Shown here piece by piece: positions 7,253 to 15,392 of a stretch of 24,613 nucleotides of DNA (its first letter is position 1; each line of letters starts with the position of its first letter). The notes below the pieces were generated by a model. That model ran no database searches. It was given only the letters and a program-made list of their open reading frames with translations, and was not told the origin of the DNA. The translations under genes were made by a program, and so were the position numbers. Source of the stretch: Bacteroidales bacterium GP1 (lineage in GTDB: Bacteria > Bacteroidota > Bacteroidia > Bacteroidales > Muribaculaceae); assembly GCA_001701105.1 (NCBI GenBank), contig DAAI01000009.1, positions 16,404 through 41,016 of the forward strand, in the 5' to 3' direction.

Positions 7253-8167
7253 AGAATCTAATGGGAAAACGAAGTCACCCTCCGTAGGATCGGGATTAGG
7301 GACATAAGGTTCATCCTCTTTATATTCCACCACCGGATCCTCTATGCCCATAAGATTGAGCATCGCCACTGCATATCGACAACCGAGCACGCGGTATCCA
7401 TGTGCTGTGAAATGGAGTCCGTCACCTTTCTGCGGAAGGTTTCCGGCTGAAACGACCTTAGCAGTAGGCACAATCTGCGGTAATTTACGGATGATTCCGT
7501 TGTGCGCGCCGCAAACACCACCCATTTCCGAGGTGACAACCTCGCCGGCAAGCAGAGGCACGTCAGCAGCATTAAGGTTAAGGTCGGCAAGAATATCCTC
7601 ATATACTTTCTTTACCTTGGCCGGCCATTGCTGATCACAATTGTTGGATTCTCCCTGATGTAGAAGAATACCCTTTATCACACCCGCTTGCTGTGCTTTC
7701 TTGGCGCATTCTATAAGGCGTCCGTAAGGATAATTTCCATAGCTGGCCATGTAGTTGCGGAACCAGTCGGCTTCATTAGCCACCGATGCCGGATCGAAAT
7801 CTTTATCCAGATGCTCAATCTTGCATCCTCCTATAGCTACGGGCACAACTCCCACCTTCACATCAGGTAGATTAGCTACCATGGTCCGGCCGAAATAATC
7901 CATCGGGGTGAGGCCGGTGTGTTCCCGCACGAGCGGTGGAACTGCCTGATACCAATTCCCCTGAGAGCGGGCAGGATTACCGAAGTTTACACAGGCCATC
8001 ATCTTGAAACTTTCCGGCACATTTTGCCGGTCCATAGGCTCGATGGCCGCGTTCCCCTCCATGTTACTCTGACCTATACAGAGATAAATATGGAAATTGG
8101 GATCCTGAGCATTGACTGAGAAAGTTGCGACAGCGGCTGTCGCCAAAGCAATTATTGTCTTCTTCAT
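6716..8167 (-). CDS. CE6-type SGNH acetyl esterase, T9SS cargo
   Basis: A 483-residue secreted esterase predicted to remove acetyl groups from xylan. A signal peptide (1-20) leads to an SGNH-hydrolase domain of the CE6/sialate O-acetylesterase type: GQSNM with nucleophile S34, the oxyanion-side IGG block near 112-114, QGESN (171-175), and DGLHF with D249 and H252 completing the triad. After a Pro-rich linker (about 280-303) comes a beta-rich module at 306-427 that also occurs in the adjacent GH5. The last ~40 residues form a type A type IX secretion sorting domain (Ser-Val-Thr-Gly, then AGLYIYQGKKYLVK). It overlaps both neighbours by ATGA (8164-8167 and 6716-6719). CE6 against a broader SGNH acetylesterase cannot be decided by eye, but the xylan context favours acetylxylan esterase. 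Confidence 0.87.
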   Translation of the reverse strand: MKKTIIALATAAVATFSVNAQDPNFHIYLCIGQSNMEGNAAIEPMDRQNVPESFKMMACVNFGNPARSQGNWYQAVPPLVREHTGLTPMDYFGRTMVANLPDVKVGVVPVAIGGCKIEHLDKDFDPASVANEADWFRNYMASYGNYPYGRLIECAKKAQQAGVIKGILLHQGESNNCDQQWPAKVKKVYEDILADLNLNAADVPLLAGEVVTSEMGGVCGAHNGIIRKLPQIVPTAKVVSAGNLPQKGDGLHFTAHGYRVLGCRYAVAMLNLMGIEDPVVEYKEDEPYVPNPDPTEGDFVFPLDSFNPQIWEKGTFNPETGEFIPGQYGFGGWEYSSPIDLSGYQYIVAELKENESNGVEFRVFDTASYWETPYTAAYNGGKLIVAELNGMMKNLSTGIVPLDTKNVYRVGFWAYGNKPTFIKHVFATNNDPYNSMATIASEDINEKDPAVYSVTGALIASDIRKANLQAGLYIYQGKKYLVK

Positions 8168-8697
8168 CTTACAATGACTTTTTTATTTCCTATGATATAA
8201 AGACCTGCTGGAAGTCCGTCGGTGGCTTCCGATCTCTCTACTCCGCTACGGATTAGCATGCCATTGGAATTATATACATCCACCGGACCGGTCAATGATA
8301 GAGAATCCTCCACACTTTCAATACCGGTAGGATTGTTTGTGGCATATACATTGGAAATCACAAATGGTTGCCCGCCGGTCGACCAGAATCCTACATAGTA
8401 CAGATGCGACGGATCAAGTCTGCGGCCTTCGTTGGAGTACATACTATTCAGCTCAAACCTAACTTGTCGGTTATTGCCAAAATCCTGAATCGAGCAGTCG
8501 CTCCAATAATTGTTCTTGTCGAATACTCTGAATGATATGCTACAAGGATTATTACTTCCAAGTTCAGCGAACAGATATTTATATTTCGATAGATCCAACC
8601 CTGCCGCATATTTCCAACCGGCAAAACCATACTGATCTGTAGTGATCGTATGTGACGCCTCATCAAAGGACCCTGTGCCATAGATTGATGGATTGAA
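8164..8697 (-). repeat. Shared C-terminal block, copy 1 (GH5)
   Basis: Residues 507-683 of GH5 hold the beta-rich module plus the type IX sorting domain that recur at the end of the adjacent esterase. The aromatic-rich pattern (GWKY, YKY, FRVFD, NYW, YYVGFW) would suit a carbohydrate-binding module. I cannot assign it to a named CBM family. Confidence 0.8.
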
Positions 8698-10215
8698 ATA
8701 TCCTTCCTTGAACGGGAACGGCGTGCATTCGATTGGAAGAGTCTTCTCTACGCGATCGGCGCCGAATTCATATTTTACTGTGGCTTGGGTTGTACCGATT
8801 CCCACACCGATGAATCTGTCTTTTTCGTATTTTACCACATTAGGATTGGCAACACTTATTTGCAAATTGCAATCAAGATTCCGTTCATACCCTTCGGCAT
8901 TTGTTCCTATTACTATCGATGTGGATTGGTCGCCGGTAAGCAATAGCAAAGATGTCGGAGTTACCATTGTGCGCGGTGAGAAGCACAATTCGATTGTCTG
9001 AGGCTGTGGAAGCGATTCCCCGGCATATTCCTTGTACCAATGATATGTGGGCCAAAGACATCCTTCCGGATCATTATAATAGTCATAATTACCGTTGGCG
9101 GCAGGCTTTCCATTACATTTTCCGATAAGTTCCGGACCGGTAAATATCATCCAGCTTACGTTACCGGTACGGTCGGCTAACACCTTGAAATTCGCTCCGA
9201 ATCCATTCCCCAGCATCTTTCCGGTGATACTCTTGCCCCATGATTTATTATATTTGGAGGGCATCCAGTCCATTTCAGTGACAATAATCGGGGCTATTGC
9301 TGCGCAGGGCTCTATCTGACTGGCCCATCCTGCTGCGAACGACTGGAAGCCACCACCATAAGAACCCCCGAGCTCATGGCTTGGCTCCATGGCATCGCTT
9401 CCATACCATCCCGGATATACATGCACGGCGTAGCCGATATTCTCACCCTGGATTGGATACTTGGCAAAACCGGCGTATTGCGACTGATAGCCTGTGCCGG
9501 GAACCCAGAGTATATTATTACATCCGTTTCCGCGCATTATATCGACTATCTCCTGAAAGAATTGAGTCAGATTCTTGTTGCAGCCATCCGTACCTGAACG
9601 ATATTCTCCATCCGTATCCATGATATGGACGGGCTCGTTAGCGAGCTCAAACATTATATGTGGATTTCCCTTCAACGTGGGGTGAGACGACACGTGATCC
9701 CATACCCTTTTCAGATACTTATGATAGGCATCATTCAAGGCAATATTCTCCGGACATACGCCCGGTGGACGCATCACTACATAAAGCCCTTTTGAGATAC
9801 AATATTCCGCCATCGGGATAAACACCTGATTCAGATACGATCTGAACCGATTGAAATCGAAAGCAGATATATCGTTTTCACCTCCTGTCTGAACCCCGGG
9901 AGTGTTCGACCAATATGGATCCATGTGCATACGGATCCAGTTCATCTTCCACCCGGCGGCCATAATTTCGTCTATCTTCTCTTTGTTATATTTCAGACAG
10001 GCATTCACATCATAGTTGCTCCATTTTGTACCTTGTTCGTTGAACCATGGGCTATACGTCTGTCCGAAACCATGCAGAATTACGGTCTTGCCGTTCTCAT
10101 CCTTAAGATAGCGCCCTTCCACATGAAGTTTAGGCATGGGCATACCCGGCCATGCCACTGCCGGAAGCGACAGGATCACAGCCATGAGGATTAATGCTGA
10201 TTTAATAGTTTTCAA
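8164..10215 (-). CDS. GH5 endo-glycanase, multidomain T9SS cargo
   Basis: A 683-residue secreted enzyme. A signal peptide (1-21) precedes a GH5 barrel (about 30-400) with acid/base E194 in ANEP, HVY at 265-267 and nucleophile E314 in VTEMDW. Residues about 410-500 resemble a bacterial Ig-like (Big_2) repeat. Residues 507-628 are a beta-rich module shared with the next gene, and about 640-683 is a type IX secretion sorting domain (VYNSNGMLIRSG, then AGLYIIGNKKVIVR). GH5 covers cellulases, xylanases, mannanases and others; the xylan locus suggests xylanase or xyloglucanase-type action on the backbone, but the subfamily cannot be fixed here. It starts 8 bases after the GH43 stop and shares ATGA with the esterase gene, so GH43-GH5-CE6-GH97 form one tight translational block. 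Confidence 0.88.
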   Translation of the reverse strand: MKTIKSALILMAVILSLPAVAWPGMPMPKLHVEGRYLKDENGKTVILHGFGQTYSPWFNEQGTKWSNYDVNACLKYNKEKIDEIMAAGWKMNWIRMHMDPYWSNTPGVQTGGENDISAFDFNRFRSYLNQVFIPMAEYCISKGLYVVMRPPGVCPENIALNDAYHKYLKRVWDHVSSHPTLKGNPHIMFELANEPVHIMDTDGEYRSGTDGCNKNLTQFFQEIVDIMRGNGCNNILWVPGTGYQSQYAGFAKYPIQGENIGYAVHVYPGWYGSDAMEPSHELGGSYGGGFQSFAAGWASQIEPCAAIAPIIVTEMDWMPSKYNKSWGKSITGKMLGNGFGANFKVLADRTGNVSWMIFTGPELIGKCNGKPAANGNYDYYNDPEGCLWPTYHWYKEYAGESLPQPQTIELCFSPRTMVTPTSLLLLTGDQSTSIVIGTNAEGYERNLDCNLQISVANPNVVKYEKDRFIGVGIGTTQATVKYEFGADRVEKTLPIECTPFPFKEGYFNPSIYGTGSFDEASHTITTDQYGFAGWKYAAGLDLSKYKYLFAELGSNNPCSISFRVFDKNNYWSDCSIQDFGNNRQVRFELNSMYSNEGRRLDPSHLYYVGFWSTGGQPFVISNVYATNNPTGIESVEDSLSLTGPVDVYNSNGMLIRSGVERSEATDGLPAGLYIIGNKKVIVR

Positions 10216-10223
10216 GATGATAG

Positions 10224-11588
10224 TTATTTAAAAGTCCAATAATCAAAGTTAAATAATTTCGGGCCTTTCCGACCTTCAAAGACAAAATATAGATCGTGGA
10301 TACCGGCTGCTTCCGCCGACAATTCAGTCTCCAGAGTCTGCCAGTTTTCCCAGCCTCCCGTGCCCGGCACATCAAGCGTAGCGGCGATCGGGCCGTCGAT
10401 TGAATCCATATGCACCGTAATCTTACCGCCTCTCAAGGCGCTGGCCACAGTGGCTTCAAATTTTCGTGGTGAAGTCGGTCCGAAGTTTACATTAGCTACC
10501 TTCAGGAAGTCGCCATTGTGAATATCGGATACATAAACCCCTGTCTTTGAATTAGGCTCCGTAGTGATCCCCTTGCTCCAGGCCATAGTCTCGGCCTCGA
10601 TGCGTCCATAGGGATTGAAAGTCTTAATGGCAGGAGCCCCTTCATGCGTCGGTTTGATTAAGGGGAATGTACCGTCACTATTGTATTCAAAAGGCTCGAC
10701 ACATATGCTGCGTGCGAATCCTCCTCCGCCGGGGAGATTACCGGTGTGATAGAAGAAATATGACTTCCCTTTATAATCCACTACACCCGGATGATTTGTG
10801 AAGGAATTGGTGCTGTCGTTTTGCTCCATGATGATTCCTTTATAGGTCCACGGCCCCTCGGGATGATCGCTCATCGAATATCCGATATGTTCGGGAATTC
10901 CTCCTCCTGCATATACAAGGTAATATTTACCGTTACGCTTATAGAACCACGGACCTTCTGTATAGGTAGAAAGGTATTTCTTATCTTTCTCCATCGGAAC
11001 AAATTTTCCTTTTCCGAAACCTTCAGGAGTAAGAGGCACTTTTTTTACTTCCCCATCATAGGAGATCATGTCGGGATTTAGTTTAACATAATATATCTCC
11101 GGATTCCCCCAGAACAACCAAGCCTGATCGTCGTCATCTATAAAGACGGTAGGATCGATGTAAGCCCAGTCACCATCCACAAGGGGCTTTCCGATGGCAT
11201 CCTTAAACGGGCCTGTTGGCGAATCTCCGACAGCCACTCCAATCGCCATCGTGCCGCTCAGCTTTGAATGCAAGGGCACATAGAAGTAGAATTTACCATT
11301 GCGTTCAATACATTGCGGAGCCCACGCGCGATCGTCGCCCCATGAAAAATCTTCTATAGCGAGTGGCGAACCGTGATCAGTCCAGTTTACCATATCGTCT
11401 GTAGAATAAATGCGCCATTCCTGCATCCAGAAGAAATCTGCATTATTCTCGTCATGACCGGTATAGACATAAAGTCTATCACCATGCACCATCGGCGCCG
11501 GGTCGGTGGAATAGCACGTCTGCACTATCGGATTGGTTGCGTAGGCCACCATCGGCAGCAGTGCGATTGTCAGTAATATTTTCTTCAT
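10224..11588 (-). CDS. GH43 with C-terminal CBM6
   Basis: A 454-residue enzyme of the GH43 five-bladed beta-propeller family with the three catalytic acids in place: D29 (STDPAP, general base), D145 (YIDPT, pKa modulator) and E211 (YTEGPW, acid). The expected xylan-locus activity is alpha-L-arabinofuranosidase or beta-xylosidase. Residues about 329-454 form a CBM6-type module, starting at GRIEAE and ending with FNFDYWTFK. I start at 11588 because MKKILLTIALLP begins a good signal peptide there; the upstream in-frame ATG at 11633 would add 15 charged residues ahead of it. There is no lipobox or type IX sorting domain, so it is probably periplasmic. It is separated from the CE1 gene by 294 bases but from GH5 by only 8, so an internal promoter may drive it. 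Subfamily and exact linkage are not resolved. Confidence 0.93.
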   Translation of the reverse strand: MKKILLTIALLPMVAYATNPIVQTCYSTDPAPMVHGDRLYVYTGHDENNADFFWMQEWRIYSTDDMVNWTDHGSPLAIEDFSWGDDRAWAPQCIERNGKFYFYVPLHSKLSGTMAIGVAVGDSPTGPFKDAIGKPLVDGDWAYIDPTVFIDDDDQAWLFWGNPEIYYVKLNPDMISYDGEVKKVPLTPEGFGKGKFVPMEKDKKYLSTYTEGPWFYKRNGKYYLVYAGGGIPEHIGYSMSDHPEGPWTYKGIIMEQNDSTNSFTNHPGVVDYKGKSYFFYHTGNLPGGGGFARSICVEPFEYNSDGTFPLIKPTHEGAPAIKTFNPYGRIEAETMAWSKGITTEPNSKTGVYVSDIHNGDFLKVANVNFGPTSPRKFEATVASALRGGKITVHMDSIDGPIAATLDVPGTGGWENWQTLETELSAEAAGIHDLYFVFEGRKGPKLFNFDYWTFK

Positions 11589-11754
11589 ATATAGAACTTT
11601 TTCATTATTGTACCATTTCTTGCCTTCAATCATGTCTGTTCCCTTTTCTCCGGGTCAGTCTTTGGAACAGCAATCCTTTCAAACACACATCTACCGGTAG
11701 GCTATTATTGACCATTAATTATCCGGAAAATCTCATTGATGATATCAGAGTTGC

Positions 11755-11762
11755 CAAAGATA
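11755..11762 (-). promoter_or_regulatory. Possible -7 element for the GH43 block
   Basis: Read on the - strand the sequence is TATCTTTG, an exact match to TAnnTTTG. No TTTG is found 19-21 bases upstream; the nearest similar sequence is TTGG at 14 bases. It would give a leader of about 160 bases before the GH43 start. It is weak without a -33 box but lies in the only long gap of the locus. Confidence 0.3.
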
Positions 11763-11784
11763 TTTGAATTGAGCTTCCAATTGG

Positions 11785-11820
11785 ATTCTCGGCAGTCGCA
11801 ATCCCTGCGACTCCGAGAAT
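11785..11820 (-). terminator. Intercistronic hairpin after the CE1 gene
   Basis: ATTCTCGG-C-AGTCGCA (11785-11800) pairs with TGCGACTCCGAGAAT (11806-11820), giving 15 base pairs with one bulged base and a five-base loop. It sits about 60 bases past the CE1 stop codon. No T-tract follows on the - strand, so it may be a partial terminator, an RNA-processing site or a 3' stabiliser. Confidence 0.55.
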
Positions 11821-11882
11821 ATTCCTGCAATTAAAACTCTCAATAGATTTCTTTGATCATTAGGTTGAATCTAAGGGACCCT

Positions 11883-13025
11883 CTAATTTTTAAATATTAA
11901 TGGTAAGAACTCATTAAGGCATCTGCGCCACGTAAGCCATTCATGGTGCGTGCCGGGAGATGAGTAATAGACATGGTTTATTCCTTTTTCATTCAATGCT
12001 TCGCTGATTTTATCGCTTCCGAAATTCTCTTCCGACCCCATTCCGATAAATAAGGTCTTTACTTGGGAATTAAAATTTTCCGGGTCGCGGAACACGCCGT
12101 CATAAGCATTATCAATGCCATTCATCAGGAAGAACAATGCTCCGCTGAACGACCCTATATGAGCGAATTTATCAAGATTGCGCATAGTCGTTTCAAGTGT
12201 CTGATGCCCACCCCACGACAAACCGGCCATTGCACGGTTCTCACGGTCAGTCTTTACTCTGAATGTCTTCTCAACATAGGGAATGATGTCGGTGAGCAAA
12301 ATCGGGGTAAATGATGCACCGAACTCATCACGGCTTTCTCCGGGAACTGTGCCGTGAATATAGCCGCAGTTGCCATAATCCATCACTACAATCATTGGCA
12401 CACATTTCCCGGCGGCAATTTGATTATCAAGGATGTCGGCCATTTTACCCTGAGTCGACCATCCGGTCTGATCCTCACCCATTCCATGTTGAAGATATAG
12501 AACGGGATAATTCTTATCCCCTTGTTCATATTCGGCCGGAGTATAGACATAGCACGTCCGCTCTCCACCTTCTATTGAGGATTGATACCGGCATTGGCGC
12601 ACCTGACCATGCGGAATATCAGGGTTGAATGTATAATATGCAGCCACTTCATCCGATTCCGGGATTTCTATTCCGGAAGACTCACGGCCACATCCGTAAA
12701 ATGTCTGCGATGCCGGATCCGTAACCTGAACCCCATCGACATTGAAGAAATAGTAATGGAATCCTTCCACAAGCGGATCGGTCGTTATGGTCCATACGCC
12801 ATTTTCATCGCGTATCATGTCGTACTTGCGGCCACAGATATCGACTTTTACATCTTTTGCTTCCGGAGCATGGAGGAGGAAACTTGCGCGCCTGGCGGTG
12901 TCAACTTTAGGGAATTGAGCTTTTGGCACATTCGTGCTGGCCGGCCGAAGGTCGACCGCTTCCAGATTGGCCATCGATGTTAGAGTCGTTGCCGCTGTAA
13001 GCAACGCCATGACTATGAGTTTCAT
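11883..13025 (-). CDS. CE1 esterase with N-terminal Ig-like (CBM48-type) domain
   Basis: A 380-residue exported esterase of the esterase D/CE1 type, expected to remove feruloyl or acetyl groups from arabinoxylan. A signal peptide (1-19) is followed by an early-set Ig/CBM48-like domain (about 40-115, including GVWTITTDPLVEGFHYYFFNV) and an alpha/beta-hydrolase domain (about 140-380). The nucleophile is S270 in GLSWGG, H361 in THHEW is the likely catalytic His, and an acidic residue near GMGSEE (about 332) may complete the triad. CBM48-CE1 enzymes are common in Bacteroidota xylan loci and several are feruloyl esterases. No lipobox or sorting domain is seen, so a periplasmic location is likely. 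It starts 58 bases after the second binding-protein gene. The split between feruloyl and acetyl substrates cannot be made by eye. Confidence 0.9.
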   Translation of the reverse strand: MKLIVMALLTAATTLTSMANLEAVDLRPASTNVPKAQFPKVDTARRASFLLHAPEAKDVKVDICGRKYDMIRDENGVWTITTDPLVEGFHYYFFNVDGVQVTDPASQTFYGCGRESSGIEIPESDEVAAYYTFNPDIPHGQVRQCRYQSSIEGGERTCYVYTPAEYEQGDKNYPVLYLQHGMGEDQTGWSTQGKMADILDNQIAAGKCVPMIVVMDYGNCGYIHGTVPGESRDEFGASFTPILLTDIIPYVEKTFRVKTDRENRAMAGLSWGGHQTLETTMRNLDKFAHIGSFSGALFFLMNGIDNAYDGVFRDPENFNSQVKTLFIGMGSEENFGSDKISEALNEKGINHVYYSSPGTHHEWLTWRRCLNEFLPLIFKN

Positions 13026-13083
13026 TTCAGTTAGGTTTTATTGGTAGCCCGGACGTACGCAAATACCTCCGGACCGGACTTGA

Positions 13084-14190
13084 TTATCGGATTACGATTT
13101 TCTTGCCATTGACTATATAGAGTCCCGGACGAAGGTTGTTAAGATTGCTCTTATCAGACGTATCCATAACTTTGGCTCCCGTCATGGTATACACCGTCCA
13201 ATGGTTCTCGATTTCAGCATTATTCGCGATTACAGAGTCAGAAAGGTTGCTCTTCGTATAGAGTGTAACATTGGTGAAGTAAGCCGTTCCGGCCAATTTA
13301 CCAAGATTGATCAGTATCTTATTTGCCTTGTTGGTAGCGGGATCATCGTTTTCACCACTGGGAGCCTCCACACATTCGCCATACACGATCACGTGATTCC
13401 ATTCCGGAGTGATGTTGAACTTGGTCAGATTTCCACGGCTCTTATAATCTGATTCAGCCTGGTAATTCACATTAATTCCGCGAAGAGTAGTGCCGGCACT
13501 TCCTTTTACATCAAAACCTAAATAATAGGTCGTTCCATAGTCGAAATAATCGTGAGGAATGGATATCTGGGTCTGCCAATCGCCTTCTTTAGCTTCATCA
13601 TTGGTGACTATAAGGCAAGGCTTATTATCTTCGTTACCCTGATCCATATTCGTAGCGCCCCAACCGCCAAGAGTCTGTCCATTTCCGGTGTACCATGAAG
13701 CAATCAGGTCGCCTTCTGTCGGGATTCCTTCTCCATCATGATATACTTTCACCCATTCGATCTCTATCTTGCCTGCGAATCCTCCGGGCTGAAGGACAAG
13801 ATTACAGCTCGTGCCATTGATTCCGGCATAATTTACCGTGCATTCGCTCCACTCCGTAGTGAAATTTATCGTGCTGTTGACGGTTTCTCCATCACCCCAG
13901 CCCCAGCCCATATTAAGGGCACAGCTGCCGGCTATTGAGGATTTCATCTTTACGACTGCCTTATAATCCGTCCCCGGAGTTGTAGGAATGCCGTCTGCGA
14001 TGAAGAATTGATACCATCCACCCGGATTCTCGGCCGTGAGTATTCCGTTTATGATTTCAGGGGTGTATCCCATCGGGTAAAATGGGAACGATGAATCGTC
14101 TGAAAAATAATGCTCGTAATCAAGGACATCAACCGCTTTCGCCGTTAAGGCTACTGACACTAATACTAATGCGAGTAATTTCTTTTTCAT
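13084..14190 (-). CDS. Tandem CBM-like binding protein 2, T9SS cargo
   Basis: A 368-residue secreted protein with no catalytic domain. Order: signal peptide (1-19), module A (about 20-152), module B (about 158-315) and a type IX secretion sorting domain (about 326-368, VYTMTGAKVMD, then PGLYIVNGKKIVIR). Module A carries FPFYPMGY, WYQFFIADG, GWGWGDGE and IEIEWVKV and matches the first module inserted in the GH10 xylanase. Module B is of the same jelly-roll type (CBM4/9/22-like), with EWNHVIVYGE. It is a paralogue of the next gene upstream throughout its length, with a 79-base gap between the two. Likely role: surface xylan capture beside or instead of other Sus-type binding lipoproteins. The binding function is inferred from homology to the xylanase modules, and no named family is claimed. 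Confidence 0.85.
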   Translation of the reverse strand: MKKKLLALVLVSVALTAKAVDVLDYEHYFSDDSSFPFYPMGYTPEIINGILTAENPGGWYQFFIADGIPTTPGTDYKAVVKMKSSIAGSCALNMGWGWGDGETVNSTINFTTEWSECTVNYAGINGTSCNLVLQPGGFAGKIEIEWVKVYHDGEGIPTEGDLIASWYTGNGQTLGGWGATNMDQGNEDNKPCLIVTNDEAKEGDWQTQISIPHDYFDYGTTYYLGFDVKGSAGTTLRGINVNYQAESDYKSRGNLTKFNITPEWNHVIVYGECVEAPSGENDDPATNKANKILINLGKLAGTAYFTNVTLYTKSNLSDSVIANNAEIENHWTVYTMTGAKVMDTSDKSNLNNLRPGLYIVNGKKIVIR

Positions 14191-14224
14191 ATCTGGAACT
14201 CAAATTTTCTTTATCAGCATTAAT

Positions 14225-14261
14225 CAGACTATGGCCTGCTTCAGGAAGCAGACCATGTCTG
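14225..14261 (-). other. Intercistronic hairpin between binding-protein genes
   Basis: CAGACTATGGCCTGCTT (14225-14241) pairs with AAGCAGACCATGTCTG (14246-14261), leaving a four-base CAGG loop. The stem has one bulged base and one position that is G-U only in the - strand RNA, which favours a function in that transcript. It lies entirely between the stop of one paralogue and the start of the next. Confidence 0.55.
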
Positions 14262-14269
14262 AATATAGA

Positions 14270-15361
14270 TTATTTTACAGCAAACTTCTTTCCGTTTACA
14301 ATATAGAGACCGGCCGGGAGGTTACGCAGATCTGATTTATTGAGCGTATCCATAACCTTTACTCCGCTGATGGAGTAGACTGTCCAATGATTCTCAACGC
14401 TTGAAGCAACGGGAGCTACATTGCCTGAGCTGACAGTGTAGAGAGTCACATTTGTCATATAGAATGTGCCCACATATTTGCCGAGATCGAATACGAGACG
14501 GTTAGCCTTAGCTTCTGCATCACCATTGTCAACGCATTCGCCGAAGATTATCTGATGATTCCACTCTTCAGTGATGTTGAATTTGGTAGTTGTGCCTTTG
14601 CCTTTATATCCATCGGTGCACTGGAAGCCTGCGCCATAACCTGCGCCGGGATTACCCTTGATGTCGAAGCCTATATAATAGGTCACTCCAAAGTCATAGT
14701 CACGGTCGATAGCTATCTGGGCTGCCCATGCGTCCTTCGACTCATCATTTGTGAATTTCAGACACGGTTTGCCATCCTCTTCCACGTTCTCGATGCTGGT
14801 GGCACCCCAGCCACCTATTGTCTGGCCGTTACCGGTGTACCATGAATCGATGAGATTGCCTTCAGTCGGGATGCCGGCACCCTCATGGGTTACCTTTACC
14901 CATTTGATTTCGATCTGACCCATATATGTACCGGGCTGCAGAACGAGATTGCTCTTGTTACCTCCGATATTGGCGTAGTTTACTTTATATTCTTTCCATT
15001 CTCCGGGGACGAATGTAATCTGATTGCCGATCTGCTCGCCGTCTCCCCAGCCCCAGCCCATATTCAGGTTGGCGCCACCCTCTTCGGTAGCTTTCATGTA
15101 GATAGTGGCTGTATATGTGATGTCCGACTCTGTGGGAATCTGGTCAGCGATAAAGAACTGATACCATGCGGCTCCGCCGTCATCATTCAGAGGGTTGTTG
15201 GCTGTAAGCACACCGTTAATGATCGGTGGCTCATATCCCATTACATGAAAGGGAAACGACTCATAGTCGCTGTAATTGATTTCATAATCGGTCACTACAT
15301 CGGCACTGGCACCGACTGCTGCTCCAAGAAGAGCGGCGATTGCAAGTAGTTGTTTTTTCAT
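14270..15361 (-). CDS. Tandem CBM-like binding protein 1, T9SS cargo
   Basis: A 363-residue paralogue of the following gene with the same layout: signal peptide (1-20, ending ASA), module A (about 22-160, with FPFHVMGY, AWYQFFIAD, GWGWGDGE, IEIKWVKV), module B (about 168-310, with WYTGNGQTIGGWG and EEWNHQIIFGE) and a type IX sorting domain (about 321-363, VYSISGVKVMD, then AGLYIVNGKKFAVK). The strictly shared GWGWGDGE and paired aromatic positions suggest a retained glycan-contact surface. It follows the GH10 gene after 79 bases that include a hairpin. Like its neighbour it has no lipid-anchor Cys, so it would reach the surface by type IX secretion. A role in xylan binding is likely but not proven; it is not recognisable as SusE or SusF. 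Confidence 0.85.
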   Translation of the reverse strand: MKKQLLAIAALLGAAVGASADVVTDYEINYSDYESFPFHVMGYEPPIINGVLTANNPLNDDGGAAWYQFFIADQIPTESDITYTATIYMKATEEGGANLNMGWGWGDGEQIGNQITFVPGEWKEYKVNYANIGGNKSNLVLQPGTYMGQIEIKWVKVTHEGAGIPTEGNLIDSWYTGNGQTIGGWGATSIENVEEDGKPCLKFTNDESKDAWAAQIAIDRDYDFGVTYYIGFDIKGNPGAGYGAGFQCTDGYKGKGTTTKFNITEEWNHQIIFGECVDNGDAEAKANRLVFDLGKYVGTFYMTNVTLYTVSSGNVAPVASSVENHWTVYSISGVKVMDTLNKSDLRNLPAGLYIVNGKKFAVK

Positions 15362-15392
15362 AAATTGTTGTTTTTTGGGTTATTGATTAATT

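Larger units (their letters stand above)
11589..11882 (-). other. 294-base gap between the CE1 and GH43 genes
   Basis: This is the largest gap in the - strand locus. I see no gene in it. It contains a strong hairpin (11785-11820) about 60 bases past the CE1 stop and, just beyond it in the - strand direction, a lone TATCTTTG (11755-11762) matching the Bacteroidota -7 box. The arrangement could be termination or attenuation followed by reinitiation for the GH43-GH5-CE6-GH97-DUF362 block. Confidence 0.5.

Noticed and set aside
11589..11633. Upstream start that would lengthen GH43 by 15 residues
   Set aside because: The added residues are charged and precede a good signal peptide starting at 11588.
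13026..13083. Possible hairpin or operator from three CCGGAC copies between CE1 and binding protein 2
   Set aside because: The repeats are direct, and only 4-bp stems (CCGG/CCGG or GGTA/TACC) can form, excluding each other. Too weak to call.
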